The position numbers were made by a program, and so were the translations under genes. 64,000 nt of DNA, taken from Salinirubellus salinus. Lineage in GTDB: Archaea > Halobacteriota > Halobacteria > Halobacteriales > Haloarculaceae. The DNA is taken from positions 3,577,960 through 3,641,959 of the forward strand of contig NZ_CP104003.1 in NCBI RefSeq assembly GCF_025231485.1, read 5' to 3'. Every line of letters starts with the position of its first letter. Positions within the stretch are counted from its first letter, which is position 1. The notes beneath the pieces are model-generated. The model was not told the DNA's origin and did no database searches. It saw only the letters and a list, made by a program, of their open reading frames with translations. Below are positions 15,355-23,785 of the stretch, one piece after another.

Positions 15355-16605
15355 GTGCGTCTCCCGACCGTCCTGGCGCTGGTCGCGCTGGTCGTCGTCC
15401 TCGGCGGGGTGGGTGCCGTCGCCGTCGTGGACTCCGGGTCGACCCTGAACGAGCGCTGGGTGAGCGACACGCCCAGCGACATCGAGGGGAACCACCACGC
15501 GGTCGCCGCCGCGCGCATCGACGGGCAGGGGTACGTCTTCGCCCCCATCGGTGGCCGGTCGGGCGAGACGGGGTGTATGCTGGCCGCGCTCGACGACGAG
15601 GGGGCCGTGCTGTGGGACGACCCGGTCCCGCCCGCCGACTGCACCATCCACGCCGTCGCCGACCCCGCGGTGGCGACGTGGCCGGGCGAAGAGCCGGCGG
15701 TCCTCTCCTCGACGACCGAGGACCGCGTCTACGCCCACGACCCGGCGAGCGGGACCCTCACGTTCTCGTTCGCCCTGCGCGACTACGGCTACACCAAGCC
15801 CGTCGTGGCCGACGCGACGGGCGACGGCGACCCCGAGCTGGTCGTCCTCGACGTGACCGGGTCGGTGTTCGTGGTCCGTGCCGACGGCGACGGCCGGGAG
15901 CGCCCCGCGAACGGCACGACGGTCTGGGACCGGCGGTTCGGCGCGTACACGTGGGCCCAGCCGGTCGTCGCCGACCTCGACGCCGACGGCGACCCCGAGG
16001 TGGTCGCGGGGTTCGACGACCGACAGGTCCGGCTGCTCGACGGTGCGACCGGGCGCACGGAGTGGAACGCCTCCGCCGGCGGCGCGGTGACGTGGATGAC
16101 GACCGGCGACGCCGACGGGGATCCCGCGACCGAGGTGTTCGTGGCGACCAGCAACGGCCACGTGGTCGCGTTCGACGGCGCGACCGGCACGGTCGAGTGG
16201 AACCGGACGTTCGACCGACTGGCCGCGGTCCGGGCGTTCGGCGACGCCGACGCCGACGGCCAGCCCGAACTCTACGCCGTGGCGCGTGACGGCGTCCTGC
16301 GGGCGCTCGACGCGAGCAGCGGCGAGACGGAGTGGACGACGACGCTCACCACCGGCGACGTGCAGATGACGCCGCCGCCGTCGCTGGGCGACGTCGACGG
16401 CGACGGGGACGACGAGGTGGTGGCGGTCACGAACGACGGCATCGTCCGGGTGCTGGACCCGGTCGACGGTGCCGTCCTCGCCACGTACGAGCGGGACTCG
16501 ACCGTCTACACGCACGTCACGCTGGCCGACCTCGACGGCGACGGGGCCGACGAGGTCTACGTGCCGTACGGCGACGGGCGGGTCGTGTCACTCGGACTCG
16601 GGTGA
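15355..16605 (+). CDS. Exported PQQ-like / FG-GAP beta-propeller protein
   Basis: 416 residues. An N-terminal hydrophobic segment (about 4-24) is a signal or anchor. The rest is repeated units of about 45-50 residues containing D-x-D-G-D-x-x-x-E-V (e.g. DATGDGDPELVV, DLDADGDPEVVA, DVDGDGDDEVVA, DLDGDGADEVYV), the Ca-binding FG-GAP/VCBS style, mixed with LLDGATGR-T-E-W motifs of PQQ-type propellers. It is likely an outside-facing propeller; no PQQ-binding site can be claimed. The GTG start at 15355 is supported by GACTTTA centred 26 nt upstream (leaderless). It diverges from the metal block. Confidence 0.8.
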   Translation: MRLPTVLALVALVVVLGGVGAVAVVDSGSTLNERWVSDTPSDIEGNHHAVAAARIDGQGYVFAPIGGRSGETGCMLAALDDEGAVLWDDPVPPADCTIHAVADPAVATWPGEEPAVLSSTTEDRVYAHDPASGTLTFSFALRDYGYTKPVVADATGDGDPELVVLDVTGSVFVVRADGDGRERPANGTTVWDRRFGAYTWAQPVVADLDADGDPEVVAGFDDRQVRLLDGATGRTEWNASAGGAVTWMTTGDADGDPATEVFVATSNGHVVAFDGATGTVEWNRTFDRLAAVRAFGDADADGQPELYAVARDGVLRALDASSGETEWTTTLTTGDVQMTPPPSLGDVDGDGDDEVVAVTNDGIVRVLDPVDGAVLATYERDSTVYTHVTLADLDGDGADEVYVPYGDGRVVSLGLG

Positions 16606-16636
16606 GTGGTCGCAGAGAAGTGAGTACGGTCGGCCG

Positions 16637-16786
16637 CTACGTGAGGTCTATCTCCTCGTCCTCGTAGAGTTCCTCGAAGTCGACCTCCTCGTCCCCACGT
16701 TCGAGAGCGAGTTCGATCTCGCGTTCGGTCTGCCGGCGCTCTTCGCGGTGGTACTTGCGCACGCGGCCACGCTTCGTGTCGGCCAT
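16637..16786 (-). CDS. 49-residue bipolar small protein
   Basis: A short gene with a basic N-terminal third (MADTKRGRVRKYHREERR) and a very acidic C-terminus (EEVDFEELYEDEEIDL). The start is well supported: GGGTTAAGTTC is centred about 27 nt upstream of the ATG, giving a leaderless transcript. Small haloarchaeal proteins with a similar KRGR...ER.REIE pattern exist, from memory. Predicted mostly helical, no Cys, no membrane segment. Function unknown. It lies just after the beta-propeller gene and converges on it. Confidence 0.65.
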   Translation of the reverse strand: MADTKRGRVRKYHREERRQTEREIELALERGDEEVDFEELYEDEEIDLT

Positions 16787-16993
16787 ACCCACCACACATC
16801 CGCTCCGAACTTAACCCTGTCGGACGTTATCACACTGCGTGAAACGGGGGCCGGGGTTCGTCAGCGTCTGGCGACCTCGCTGGTGCTATCTGTGTGGTGT
16901 GTCTACATCTCTGGTCGAACGTCACATTCGGTGCCGAACGCGCCGGTTCGACACTCGGGGCGCAGTCCGGTCCGTCCAGTCGCTCGTCTCCGT

Positions 16994-17998
16994 TCAGTCG
17001 CCTCTCGGCGTCGGCGCCAGTTCCGCCGGCGGGCCTCCCGGGAGTTCGTCCCGGCCGTGGGGCGCCTCGAAGTCGAGGTCCGGACCCACCGCGACGAACC
17101 CGGTCGGGTTGATGTCGGTGTGGGTCGTGTAGTAGTGCTCCTTGATGTGGTCCACGTTGACCGTCTTCGCGATGCCCGAGGTCTGGTAGAGGTCGCGGAC
17201 GTACGGCCAGAGGTGGTCGTACTGGCTCACGAGCCTCCGGTTGCACTTGAAGTGCGTGTGGTAGACGTGGTCGAACCGGACCAGCGTGGCGAACAGGCGG
17301 AGGTCCGCGAGGGTCAGGCGTTCGCCGTCCGCGACGAGGTAGCGCTGGTCGGCCAGTCGCTCGTCGAGGGCGTCGAGCGCGTCGAACAGCCGGTTCACGT
17401 TCTTCTCGTACACCTCCTGCGTGCCCGCGAAGCCCGCCCGGTAGACGCCGTTGTTGATGGGCTCGTAGATACGGTCGACCATCTCGTCCACCTCCTCGCG
17501 GACGTCTTCGGGGTAGAGGTCGACACCGTTACCGAGCTCCTGCATCGCCGTCGAGAACGTCTCCATCACCTCGATGGACTCGTTGTTGACGATGGTCTCT
17601 CGCTCCCGGTCCCACAGCACGGGCACCGTCACGCGCCCGGTGTAGTTCGGGTCCGCCTCGGTGTAGAGTTCACCGAGGTAGTCCGCCCCGAGGATGGAGT
17701 CCTCGGTGCAGTCGTCCTTCTCGGGGGTGAACTGCCAGCCCATCTCGTCGCGGTACGGGTCGACGATGTCCATGGAGACGTGGTCCTCGAGTCCCAGCAA
17801 CGAGCGGACCATCGAGGCGCCGTGGGCCCACGGGCAGGCCCGCGAGATGTAGAGGTGATAGCGGCCGGACTCCGCAGGGAACGCCTCGGTGCCGAGTCGG
17901 TCACGGAACGACGTGGGCTGGCGGTCGAACTCACCCTCCTCGTCGTTGAACTCGTAGGTGTCCGTGCGCCACTCGCCGTCGACGAACATGTTGACCAT
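16994..17998 (-). CDS. Glutathionyl-hydroquinone reductase-like GST (ECM4/YqjG family)
   Basis: 334 residues. It has the Xi-class GST layout: an N-terminal thioredoxin fold with the catalytic CPWAH motif (C55), TVPVLWDRERETIVNNESIEV around 120-140, and a helical C-terminal domain with ERLTLADLRLFATLVRFDHVYHTHFKCN. These enzymes reduce glutathionyl-hydroquinones. Haloarchaea use gamma-glutamylcysteine instead of glutathione, so the thiol substrate is probably different. The ATG at 17998 (MVNMFVDGEW) is chosen; CCTATGCG about 30 nt upstream is the likely TATA. A second in-frame ATG at 17989 is possible. Confidence 0.88.
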   Translation of the reverse strand: MVNMFVDGEWRTDTYEFNDEEGEFDRQPTSFRDRLGTEAFPAESGRYHLYISRACPWAHGASMVRSLLGLEDHVSMDIVDPYRDEMGWQFTPEKDDCTEDSILGADYLGELYTEADPNYTGRVTVPVLWDRERETIVNNESIEVMETFSTAMQELGNGVDLYPEDVREEVDEMVDRIYEPINNGVYRAGFAGTQEVYEKNVNRLFDALDALDERLADQRYLVADGERLTLADLRLFATLVRFDHVYHTHFKCNRRLVSQYDHLWPYVRDLYQTSGIAKTVNVDHIKEHYYTTHTDINPTGFVAVGPDLDFEAPHGRDELPGGPPAELAPTPRGD

Positions 17999-18120
17999 CG
18001 GTGGTCGTGCGTTGGGCTGGGAGACGCATAGGTTCGGTGGCGACACCGGTGTAACTCGGTGTACCCGGGGCCGGTGGGGTGGTGGGTTCGCCCCGGCGGC
18101 GGGTGCGCGAACCACGGTGC

Positions 18121-18159
18121 GGTGTCTCGGGTGGGGTGGTCACGTGGTGTCTCGGGTGG
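18121..18159. repeat. 14-nt direct repeat in the 18.0-18.6 kb gap
   Basis: GGTGTCTCGGGTGG occurs at 18121-18134 and again at 18146-18159. No gene covers it; meaning unknown. Confidence 0.6.
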
Positions 18160-18199
18160 TGCGGCCAGCAGGCAAATGCGCGAGTCACGGTACAACTGA

Positions 18200-18500
18200 C
18201 TCCGCCGCCGGACCAGCGAGCGGCCGGTCGCCCGCGAACGCGGGCGATACGGCTGCCGACCCTTCCCCACCTCGGACACACGCGGCGGCGCCGCGTGGTC
18301 CTCGGCGGCCAGTCGTGTCGGAGAATCGAATCGAACCCGGTGGCCCGCGGCGGCGCTCGTGCCGCCGCGCGGGGGAGGGCAGGGCCAGCCGTGTCAGCCC
18401 GGCAGGGCTGACCGGCCGCTCGACTGGGCGGGGCTGGGCGGTACACGTTGTACCGCGCTAGCTCCTCCGCTTCTCGACACGGGAGAGGGGATAGCCACTT
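18200..18500. other. Non-coding stretch with five strong hairpins (possible structured RNA)
   Basis: From about 18030 to 18575 I see no credible gene between the divergent promoters of the GST-like and L10e genes. Inside it are five tight inverted repeats: CGCCCGCG/CGCGGGCG (18229-18246), CACGCGGC/GCCGCGTG (18279-18297), CCCGCGGCGGC with a near-complement (18344-18373), GTCAGCCC/GGGCTGAC (18393-18412) and GCGGTACA/TGTACCGC (18438-18456). The hallmark motifs of RNase P RNA and SRP RNA were not found on either strand, and no tRNA folds. It may be an unannotated structured RNA; strand unknown. Confidence 0.4.
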
Positions 18501-18577
18501 CTCGACCGGGAGACGCGGCGACAGCCGCACTCCACGCCACGCCGCCACACACCACGCAGCCCCTAGACTTCGAAGCG

Positions 18578-18586
18578 TTCATTAAC
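18578..18586 (+). promoter_or_regulatory. TATA box of the L10e gene
   Basis: TTCATTAAC is centred about 29 nt before the ATG at 18611, consistent with a nearly leaderless ribosomal-protein transcript. Confidence 0.55.
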
Positions 18587-18610
18587 GCGCTTGCCGTCCG
18601 ATTCGACAAT

Positions 18611-19144
18611 ATGAGCGACAAACCCGCCTCGATGTACCGGGACATCGACAAGCCGTCGTACACGCGACGGGACTACATCACCGGCATCCCCGGCTCCAAG
18701 GTCGCACAGTACAAGATGGGACGAATCGACAAGGACCCGGAGGAGTACCCGGTCCAGATCAGCCTCATCGTCGAGGAGGCCGTCCAGATCCGCCACGGCT
18801 CGCTCGAGTCCGCGCGCCTGTCGGCCAACCGCCGCCTGCTGAAGGTGCTCGGTGAGGAGGGTGACTACAAGATGATCCTCCGGAAGTTCCCCCACCAGAT
18901 CCTCCGGGAGAACAAGCAGGCGACCGGTGCGGGCGCCGACCGTGTCTCCGACGGGATGCGCCAGTCGTTCGGCAAGATCGTCGGGACCGCGGCCCGCATC
19001 CAGGCCAACGAACAGCTGTTCACCGCGTGGTGCCACCCCGAGGACGCCCCCGAGGTCAAGGACGCGTTCCGCCGCGCGTACAACAAGATCACGCCGCCGT
19101 GCCGCATCAAGGTCGAGCGCGGGCAGGACCTCCTCGTCTCGTAA
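18611..19144 (+). CDS. rpl10e: Large ribosomal subunit protein L10e (uL16 family)
   Basis: 177 residues, the usual length for archaeal L10e/uL16. Recognisable stretches include [27 protein letters not shown] at the N-terminus, the [37 protein letters not shown] core, and a C-terminal [13 protein letters not shown]...[13 protein letters not shown]. It sits at the top of the large subunit near the tRNA-binding sites and is essential. The ATG at 18611 is chosen over upstream in-frame codons because it begins the conserved protein and follows a TATA at the right distance. Stands alone, outside any ribosomal operon here. Confidence 0.96.
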   Translation: MSDKPASMYRDIDKPSYTRRDYITGIPGSKVAQYKMGRIDKDPEEYPVQISLIVEEAVQIRHGSLESARLSANRRLLKVLGEEGDYKMILRKFPHQILRENKQATGAGADRVSDGMRQSFGKIVGTAARIQANEQLFTAWCHPEDAPEVKDAFRRAYNKITPPCRIKVERGQDLLVS

Positions 19145-19247
19145 TCCGGCTCGTTTCTCTCTCCGTTCTTCGCGTCTCCCAGCGGTGCGACCGTCCCGAC
19201 TGCCGCACTCGCCGTCTTCATATCCTCGCCGGCCGAGTCACCGACCC

Positions 19248-20138
19248 GTGAGCGACCCGGACGCCGACACGGACCTCAGACTCGCGGTAGCCACCGACGC
19301 CGAGACGCTGGCCCGGATCCGCGACCCGCTGGCCGAGCGTGGCATCGAGGCCGAGTTCGTCCCCACCAGCGAGCGCACGCTCGCGCTGACCGCCGACCTC
19401 GGGGCGTTCGACGTCGGCTTCGTCTTCCCCTCCAGACTGGCCGAGGGCGGCGTGGTCGACGCCCTGCTCGAGGTGCCGTGGGTCAACGGCCGCGAGGCCA
19501 TCCAGCGCTCGCGGTACAAGGCCGAGACGCTGGCGCGGCTCTCGCGGGCCGGCGTCCCGACACCCGAGACGACGATGGTGTCGAACCCCGTGAGCGAGGC
19601 CGACCTCGTCGCGGTCTGGGAGTCGTTCGACCCGCCCGTCGTCGTCAAGCCCAACTCCACCACGCGCGGGACGGGCGTGGCGAAGTGTGCGGACCTCGAC
19701 TCCTTCCTCGGCGTCGTCGACTACCTCGACCTGGTCCACGACTACCGCGCGACCGGCGACCGCTCGTTCCTCGTCCAGGAGTACCTCGCCGACGCCGTCG
19801 ACTACCGCGTGATGTGCGTCGAGGGGGAGTACGTCGGCGCCGTCGAACGCCGGCTCACCGACGCGGCGCTCGCCGAGGGGCGCTGGAAGCACAACGTCCA
19901 CCGCGGTGCCGAGGCGGCTGGCGTCGCCCTGCCCGCCGACCTCCGCGTGCTCGCCGAGGACGCGGCCGACGCGCTCGGCGTCGACTGGCTGGGCGTCGAC
20001 CTGCTCGTCACCGACGACCGGGCCGTGGTCAACGAGACGAACGCACGGCCCACGGTCGACAGCGCGACGAAGTACGAGGACGGGTTCTACGACCGGCTGG
20101 CGGGGCTGATCCGGGCCACCGCTCGGGGCGAGCGGTAG
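19248..20138 (+). CDS. RimK-like ATP-grasp ligase
   Basis: 296 residues. It has a short N-terminal alpha/beta domain (about 1-90), then an ATP-grasp fold: RSRYKAETLARLSRAGVPTPETTMV, PPVVVKPNSTTRGTGVAKC (ATP-binding loop, about 128-146), FLVQEYL and, near the end, DWLGVDLLVTDDRAVVNETNARP, where Asp, Glu and Asn bind Mg2+. RimK relatives add Glu or other amino acids to proteins or cofactors; the substrate cannot be inferred here. The GTG at 19248 is chosen because TTCATATCC is centred about 27 nt upstream. It abuts the convergent membrane gene with no gap. Confidence 0.82.
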   Translation: MSDPDADTDLRLAVATDAETLARIRDPLAERGIEAEFVPTSERTLALTADLGAFDVGFVFPSRLAEGGVVDALLEVPWVNGREAIQRSRYKAETLARLSRAGVPTPETTMVSNPVSEADLVAVWESFDPPVVVKPNSTTRGTGVAKCADLDSFLGVVDYLDLVHDYRATGDRSFLVQEYLADAVDYRVMCVEGEYVGAVERRLTDAALAEGRWKHNVHRGAEAAGVALPADLRVLAEDAADALGVDWLGVDLLVTDDRAVVNETNARPTVDSATKYEDGFYDRLAGLIRATARGER

Positions 20139-20975
20139 TCAGCCCTCCCGCGCGACCAGCAGGAAGATGCCGGCGAACAGCCACGAGAGCAGCGCGACGT
20201 ACCAGCCGACGCCGGCGTCGACCACCACGAGCGCACCGGCGCCGACCGCGAGGAAGAGGACGGCGAGACCGACGCTCACGCCCCTGACCGCCGGATTCGG
20301 GTCGCGTCCCGCCCGTGCCTCGCGCTCCGCCCCGGCCGCGACGGCCTCCAGCGCGTCGGCCACGCCGTCGAGCCGGGTGACCGGCACGCGCACGAGCGAC
20401 GGCGTGACGAACTGGCCCGGTCGGTTCGGCGTCCGGAGCGTGACGAACGCCACCGGCCCGACCCGGCGGGCCCGGTAGCCCGTCACCCGACCGAGGTCGA
20501 ACTCGCGGGTCGGGGTCTCCAGCGTGGCCGTCGCCGGGTCGAGTCGCCCGCGCGTGGCGAACGCGAGGTACGTCACGCCGGCCAGCGCAGCGAGGCCGGC
20601 GAGGCCCGCCGCGAGCGCGGGCGACAGCCAGAGCGCCCCACCCAGGACGGCTGCCCCGGCCACGCCGAGTGTCACCCGGCCTCGCCGGGTCAGTGGCCGC
20701 TCGACGCCCTCGACACCGAACGACGGGCGCCCCTCGGGGTCGGCGAACGCCGGGACGAGGTAGAGCAGGGAGAACGGCCCGCCGACGAGCGCGAGGACGA
20801 CCACCACCAGCCGGAGCGTCCACGACCCTCGCCACAGTACCCACACGAGTGCCGCGAGTGCCGCGGCGAGCAGGAGGGTGAAGGCGCCGTAGAGGAGCGC
20901 CCCGCCGGTCAGGAGTGCCACCCGGAGCCACGGCTCCGTGGTCGCGTCGTGGCGCCACTCGACCGCGCCGCTCAT
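20139..20975 (-). CDS. Conserved haloarchaeal membrane protein (unknown function)
   Basis: 278 residues, with about six hydrophobic segments in three pairs: about 17-47 and 55-76 near the start, two in the region 100-140, and two near the C-terminus (235-275). Between them is a cytoplasmic-type soluble stretch (145-225) with LDPATATLETPTREFDLGRVTGYRARRVG...TLRTPNRPGQFVTPSLVRVP, which looks like a PH-like beta domain found in some haloarchaeal membrane proteins. No catalytic motif is seen. Alone on its strand between the ATP-grasp gene and the hybrid kinase. Confidence 0.65.
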   Translation of the reverse strand: MSGAVEWRHDATTEPWLRVALLTGGALLYGAFTLLLAAALAALVWVLWRGSWTLRLVVVVLALVGGPFSLLYLVPAFADPEGRPSFGVEGVERPLTRRGRVTLGVAGAAVLGGALWLSPALAAGLAGLAALAGVTYLAFATRGRLDPATATLETPTREFDLGRVTGYRARRVGPVAFVTLRTPNRPGQFVTPSLVRVPVTRLDGVADALEAVAAGAEREARAGRDPNPAVRGVSVGLAVLFLAVGAGALVVVDAGVGWYVALLSWLFAGIFLLVAREG

Positions 20976-21024
20976 GCCTACCGCTTCGCGCGCGTGAGGT
21001 GAAGAGTCCGACGCCGGTGGCGGC

Positions 21025-23202
21025 TCAGCCGTCTGCCGACTCGATGCCCGAGACGACGAACCGGGCGCCGCCGAGCGAACTCCCCTCGACGCCGACCGTC
21101 CACCCGTGGGCCTCGGCGATCTGTTGGACGATGGCGAGCCCGAACCCGGTCCCCGACACGCTGGTGGTGTGGCCGGCCTCGAACACCTCCCGCCGGCGCT
21201 CGGGCGGGACGCCGGGGCCGTCGTCCTCGACGACGAGGCGGTCCCCCTCGAGGGCGACCCGGACCGTGGGTACGGGGTCTGCCTCTCCGTCGGCCGCAGT
21301 GCTCGTCGCCCCGTGTTCGACCGCGTTGGCGACGAGGTTCTCGACGAGCTCGGAGAGTCGCTCGGGGTCCGCGAGCACGGTTCGCCCGGCCGGGCAGTCG
21401 ACGGTGACCTCGGCGCCGTCCGTGTGGACGCTCTCGACGGCCCGCCGGAGCACGGCGCGCGCGGTCACCGACTCGGGGTCGTCGACGACCCGCCCGTCGG
21501 CCGCGAGCGCGAGGACGTCCTCGATGAGGTCTCCCATCCGCTCGACGGCGGATTGGGCCTGCCCGATGGACTCCTCGTTCGGGTCCTCGCGCGCGAGTAC
21601 GAGGTGTCCCTCGGCCGCTCCCAGCCGGTTGCGCAGGCCGTGGCTCAACACGCCCGCGAACTCCTCGAGGCGCTCGTTCTGCCGGCGGAGTTCGCGCTCG
21701 CGGGCTTTCAGTTCCGAGATGTCGCGCCCCTCGAGGACGAGCAGGTCGACCTCGCCGTCGGCGTCGTAGAGCGGTCGCGCCGAGAAGTCGACGATGGCAC
21801 GGTCCTCGGCACCCTGCACCTCGAGTTCGTCCCTGACGAACTGCCCCTCGGCGGCCCGCTGGACCGCCTCCCGTGCCCGGTCGCGGGTCGCGGGAATCTC
21901 GCTGAACCACGGCGCCGCCCACATCGGCTCGCCGACGACCGTCTCGCGCTCGAAGCCGCCGAACTCGAGCGCCGTCTCGTTCGCCTCGAGCAGCGTCCCG
22001 TCGGGGGTGGCGAGCCCGGTGAACTGGTAGGTGTTGTCGAAGATGGCCTCGAACCGGCGTTCGCGCTCGCGCCGGTCCGAGAGGTCACGGCCGACCCCGA
22101 CCAGTCCCACCGGGTCGCCCGCGGCGTCGGTCAGGAGCGCCCCCGTGAACTCGTAGGGGATCCGCTCGCCGTCGGCGGTCAGCAACTCGCTCTCGACAGT
22201 GGTCGCCCGTCCCTCCTCGAACACCGTCTCGATGGCCTCCGCGACAACGCTGCGCTCGTTCGGGGAGACGAACTCGAGCGGGCCCATCGCGTCGATCTCG
22301 GTGGCGTCGTAGCCCGTCACCGCCTCCAGTCGGTCGTTCCAGCGGAGGAGCGTCCCCGAGTGGTCGAACGCGTAGAGGACGTCCGGCAACCCCTCGAGGA
22401 GGGCGTCGGTGAACGCCCGCTCCTGGCGGAGGTCGCGTTCGCGCTCTCGCCGGTCGGTCACGTCCCGGAAGTAGACGGAGACGCCGTTCTCGTCGGGGTA
22501 GGTCCGGAACTCGTACCAGCGGTCGACCGCCTCGAGGTGTGCCTCGACCGTCGTCGGCTCCTGTCGCTCCATCGCCTCGCGCATCCCCGTCCCGAGGGCC
22601 GTCCCCTCGAGGAACGGGAAGAGGTCCCAGATGCGCTCGCCGAGCAGCGACTCGGCCGCCCGGTCGACCAGGTCCTCGGCTCGCTCGTTCATGTAGGTGT
22701 AGCGCCACTCGTCGTCGAGGGCGACGACGGCGTCGGTGATGCGCTCGTGGACCTCTCGCGCGCGGCGTTCGGCCCGGCGCTGGGAGACGGTGTTCTCGAC
22801 GCGGTTGGCGAGGACGGTGAACTGCTCGTTGCTCGTCCCCTTCTGGAGGTAGTCGGTGACGCCCGCCGAGATGGCCCGGCCGGCGATCTCCTCGCTCCCC
22901 CGGCCGGTGAACAGGACGAACGGGAGGTCGGGGTAGCGCTCGCGGACCGCCTCGAGGAACTCGAGTCCGTCCATCCCCGGCATCTGGTAGTCACTCACGA
23001 CACAGTCGACGTCGCCGGTCTCGACGTGTTCGAGTGCCGTCTCGGGGTCGGTCGTCGACAGGACGCCGAGACGGTCTGACTCGGCTTCGAGGCGGTCGGC
23101 CGCCAGCGCGAGGAACGCACCGTCGTCGTCCAGCTGGAGCACCGTTATGTCCTGGTCTGCCCAGTGGCTCCCCTCGGCCCCCACCGCTCCCCTGGTGTGC
23201 AT
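21025..23202 (-). CDS. Hybrid sensor histidine kinase: REC-PAS-PAS-PAS-HisKA-HATPase
   Basis: 725 residues, soluble. An N-terminal receiver domain (about 18-135) has phospho-acceptor Asp in VVSDYQMPGMDG. Three PAS-type domains follow (about 155-255, 265-380 and 390-500). Then comes a dimerisation helix with the phospho-His box LSHGLRNRLG, where most homologues have D after the His, and an ATPase domain with NLVANAVEHG, VEDDGPGVP and GTGFGLAIV. Such kinases sense cytoplasmic or redox signals. The start at 23202 (MHTRG) is favoured over 23220 because CTTATCAG lies about 28 nt upstream. The output partner is not adjacent. Confidence 0.87.
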   Translation of the reverse strand: MHTRGAVGAEGSHWADQDITVLQLDDDGAFLALAADRLEAESDRLGVLSTTDPETALEHVETGDVDCVVSDYQMPGMDGLEFLEAVRERYPDLPFVLFTGRGSEEIAGRAISAGVTDYLQKGTSNEQFTVLANRVENTVSQRRAERRAREVHERITDAVVALDDEWRYTYMNERAEDLVDRAAESLLGERIWDLFPFLEGTALGTGMREAMERQEPTTVEAHLEAVDRWYEFRTYPDENGVSVYFRDVTDRRERERDLRQERAFTDALLEGLPDVLYAFDHSGTLLRWNDRLEAVTGYDATEIDAMGPLEFVSPNERSVVAEAIETVFEEGRATTVESELLTADGERIPYEFTGALLTDAAGDPVGLVGVGRDLSDRRERERRFEAIFDNTYQFTGLATPDGTLLEANETALEFGGFERETVVGEPMWAAPWFSEIPATRDRAREAVQRAAEGQFVRDELEVQGAEDRAIVDFSARPLYDADGEVDLLVLEGRDISELKARERELRRQNERLEEFAGVLSHGLRNRLGAAEGHLVLAREDPNEESIGQAQSAVERMGDLIEDVLALAADGRVVDDPESVTARAVLRRAVESVHTDGAEVTVDCPAGRTVLADPERLSELVENLVANAVEHGATSTAADGEADPVPTVRVALEGDRLVVEDDGPGVPPERRREVFEAGHTTSVSGTGFGLAIVQQIAEAHGWTVGVEGSSLGGARFVVSGIESADG

Positions 23203-23291
23203 CTGCCACAGGTAGAGCATCTGCTACTGATAAGGGGTCGTCGACACTCGAAATCTGAGTCGGCCGAGCGTCCGGCCGCCGTCGGCCGGCC

Positions 23292-23687
23292 TCAGCCGAG
23301 GTTGATGCTCTTCGAGGAGTCGGTCCGCGCGAGCTCCACCTCGAGGACGCCGTTGTTGAACGTCGCGCGGGCGGAGTGTTCGTCCACCTGCGCGGGGAGG
23401 TCGATGCGCTCCTCGTAGCTCTGGCGGTCCGTGTCCGCGACGACGGTCACCCGACGGCCGTCGCACTTGATCTCGATGTCGTCTTTCCCCATCCCGGGCA
23501 GATCGCCCACCACGCGGAGCCGGTCGGGCTCCTCGTAGACCGTGAAGTGTGCGTCCGTCCCGAACCCCGTCTCGTCCATCCGGACGTCGCCGCCGGTCAT
23601 GTCGTCCATCATCCGCTCAAGCTCGCGGAAGAAAGACGAGAAGTCGGTGGTGTCGTCCCGGTCGTCGTCGAATGGCCTGCGACTCAT
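23292..23687 (-). CDS. Hsp20/alpha-crystallin small heat-shock protein
   Basis: 131 residues. It has a variable Asp/Arg/Phe-rich N-terminus (FSSFFRELERMMDDM), then an alpha-crystallin domain (about 45-125): HFTVYEEPDRLRVVGDLPGMGKDDIEIKCDGRRVTVVAD, the L-P-x-x-V-D strand, and ATFNNGVLEVEL, which stands where the A-x-x-x-NGVL motif is expected. The C-terminus SINLG provides the I-x-L-like anchor. It is an ATP-independent holdase chaperone that prevents aggregation. Its ATG overlaps the stop of a 33-codon ORF read from a TATA-linked ATG at 23785, so its mRNA probably has a short leader peptide. Confidence 0.93.
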   Translation of the reverse strand: MSRRPFDDDRDDTTDFSSFFRELERMMDDMTGGDVRMDETGFGTDAHFTVYEEPDRLRVVGDLPGMGKDDIEIKCDGRRVTVVADTDRQSYEERIDLPAQVDEHSARATFNNGVLEVELARTDSSKSINLG

Positions 23688-23785
23688 TGTTGTGTACTAC
23701 CTCGCCGCTGCGCGACGGTTCCACGATTCCCACCCGTCCGGAGCACGTCCGAGACCGGCTCGTGTTCGCGGTCGTCCCGACGCAT
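23684..23785 (-). CDS. Candidate 33-residue leaderless leader ORF of hsp20
   Basis: The ATG at 23785 begins an open frame that ends with a TGA overlapping the hsp20 ATG (ATGA). The minus-strand CCCTTTTGAAC is centred 26-27 nt before it, the same spacing seen at other leaderless genes here. The peptide (starts MRRDDREHEPV, ends GSTQQ) is basic and polar with no domain. It could couple hsp20 translation to its own, or simply be a chance open frame in a roughly 100-nt 5' leader. Translation is not shown by the sequence. Confidence 0.4.
   Translation of the reverse strand: MRRDDREHEPVSDVLRTGGNRGTVAQRRGSTQQ

Noticed and set aside
16839..17132. Plus-strand ORF with a WCYLC-type Cys pair near 16.9 kb
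   Set aside because: Runs into the antisense of the GST-like gene, has shadow-like composition, and no TATA at a proper distance.
18321..18340. GAATCGAATCGAACCCGG resembles a tRNA T-loop on the minus strand
   Set aside because: The flanking arms do not pair as a T-stem and no acceptor or anticodon arm can be formed.
18200..18500. RNase P RNA or SRP 7S RNA in the hairpin region
   Set aside because: The conserved GAGGAAAGTC core of RNase P and the GGAAGCAGC-type SRP helix 8 motif were not found on either strand; only the hairpins remain.
17931..18548. Long minus-strand open frame over the 18.0-18.5 kb gap
   Set aside because: Arg/Pro-rich composition of a GC-driven frame, overlaps the GST-like gene in another frame, no promoter or family resemblance.
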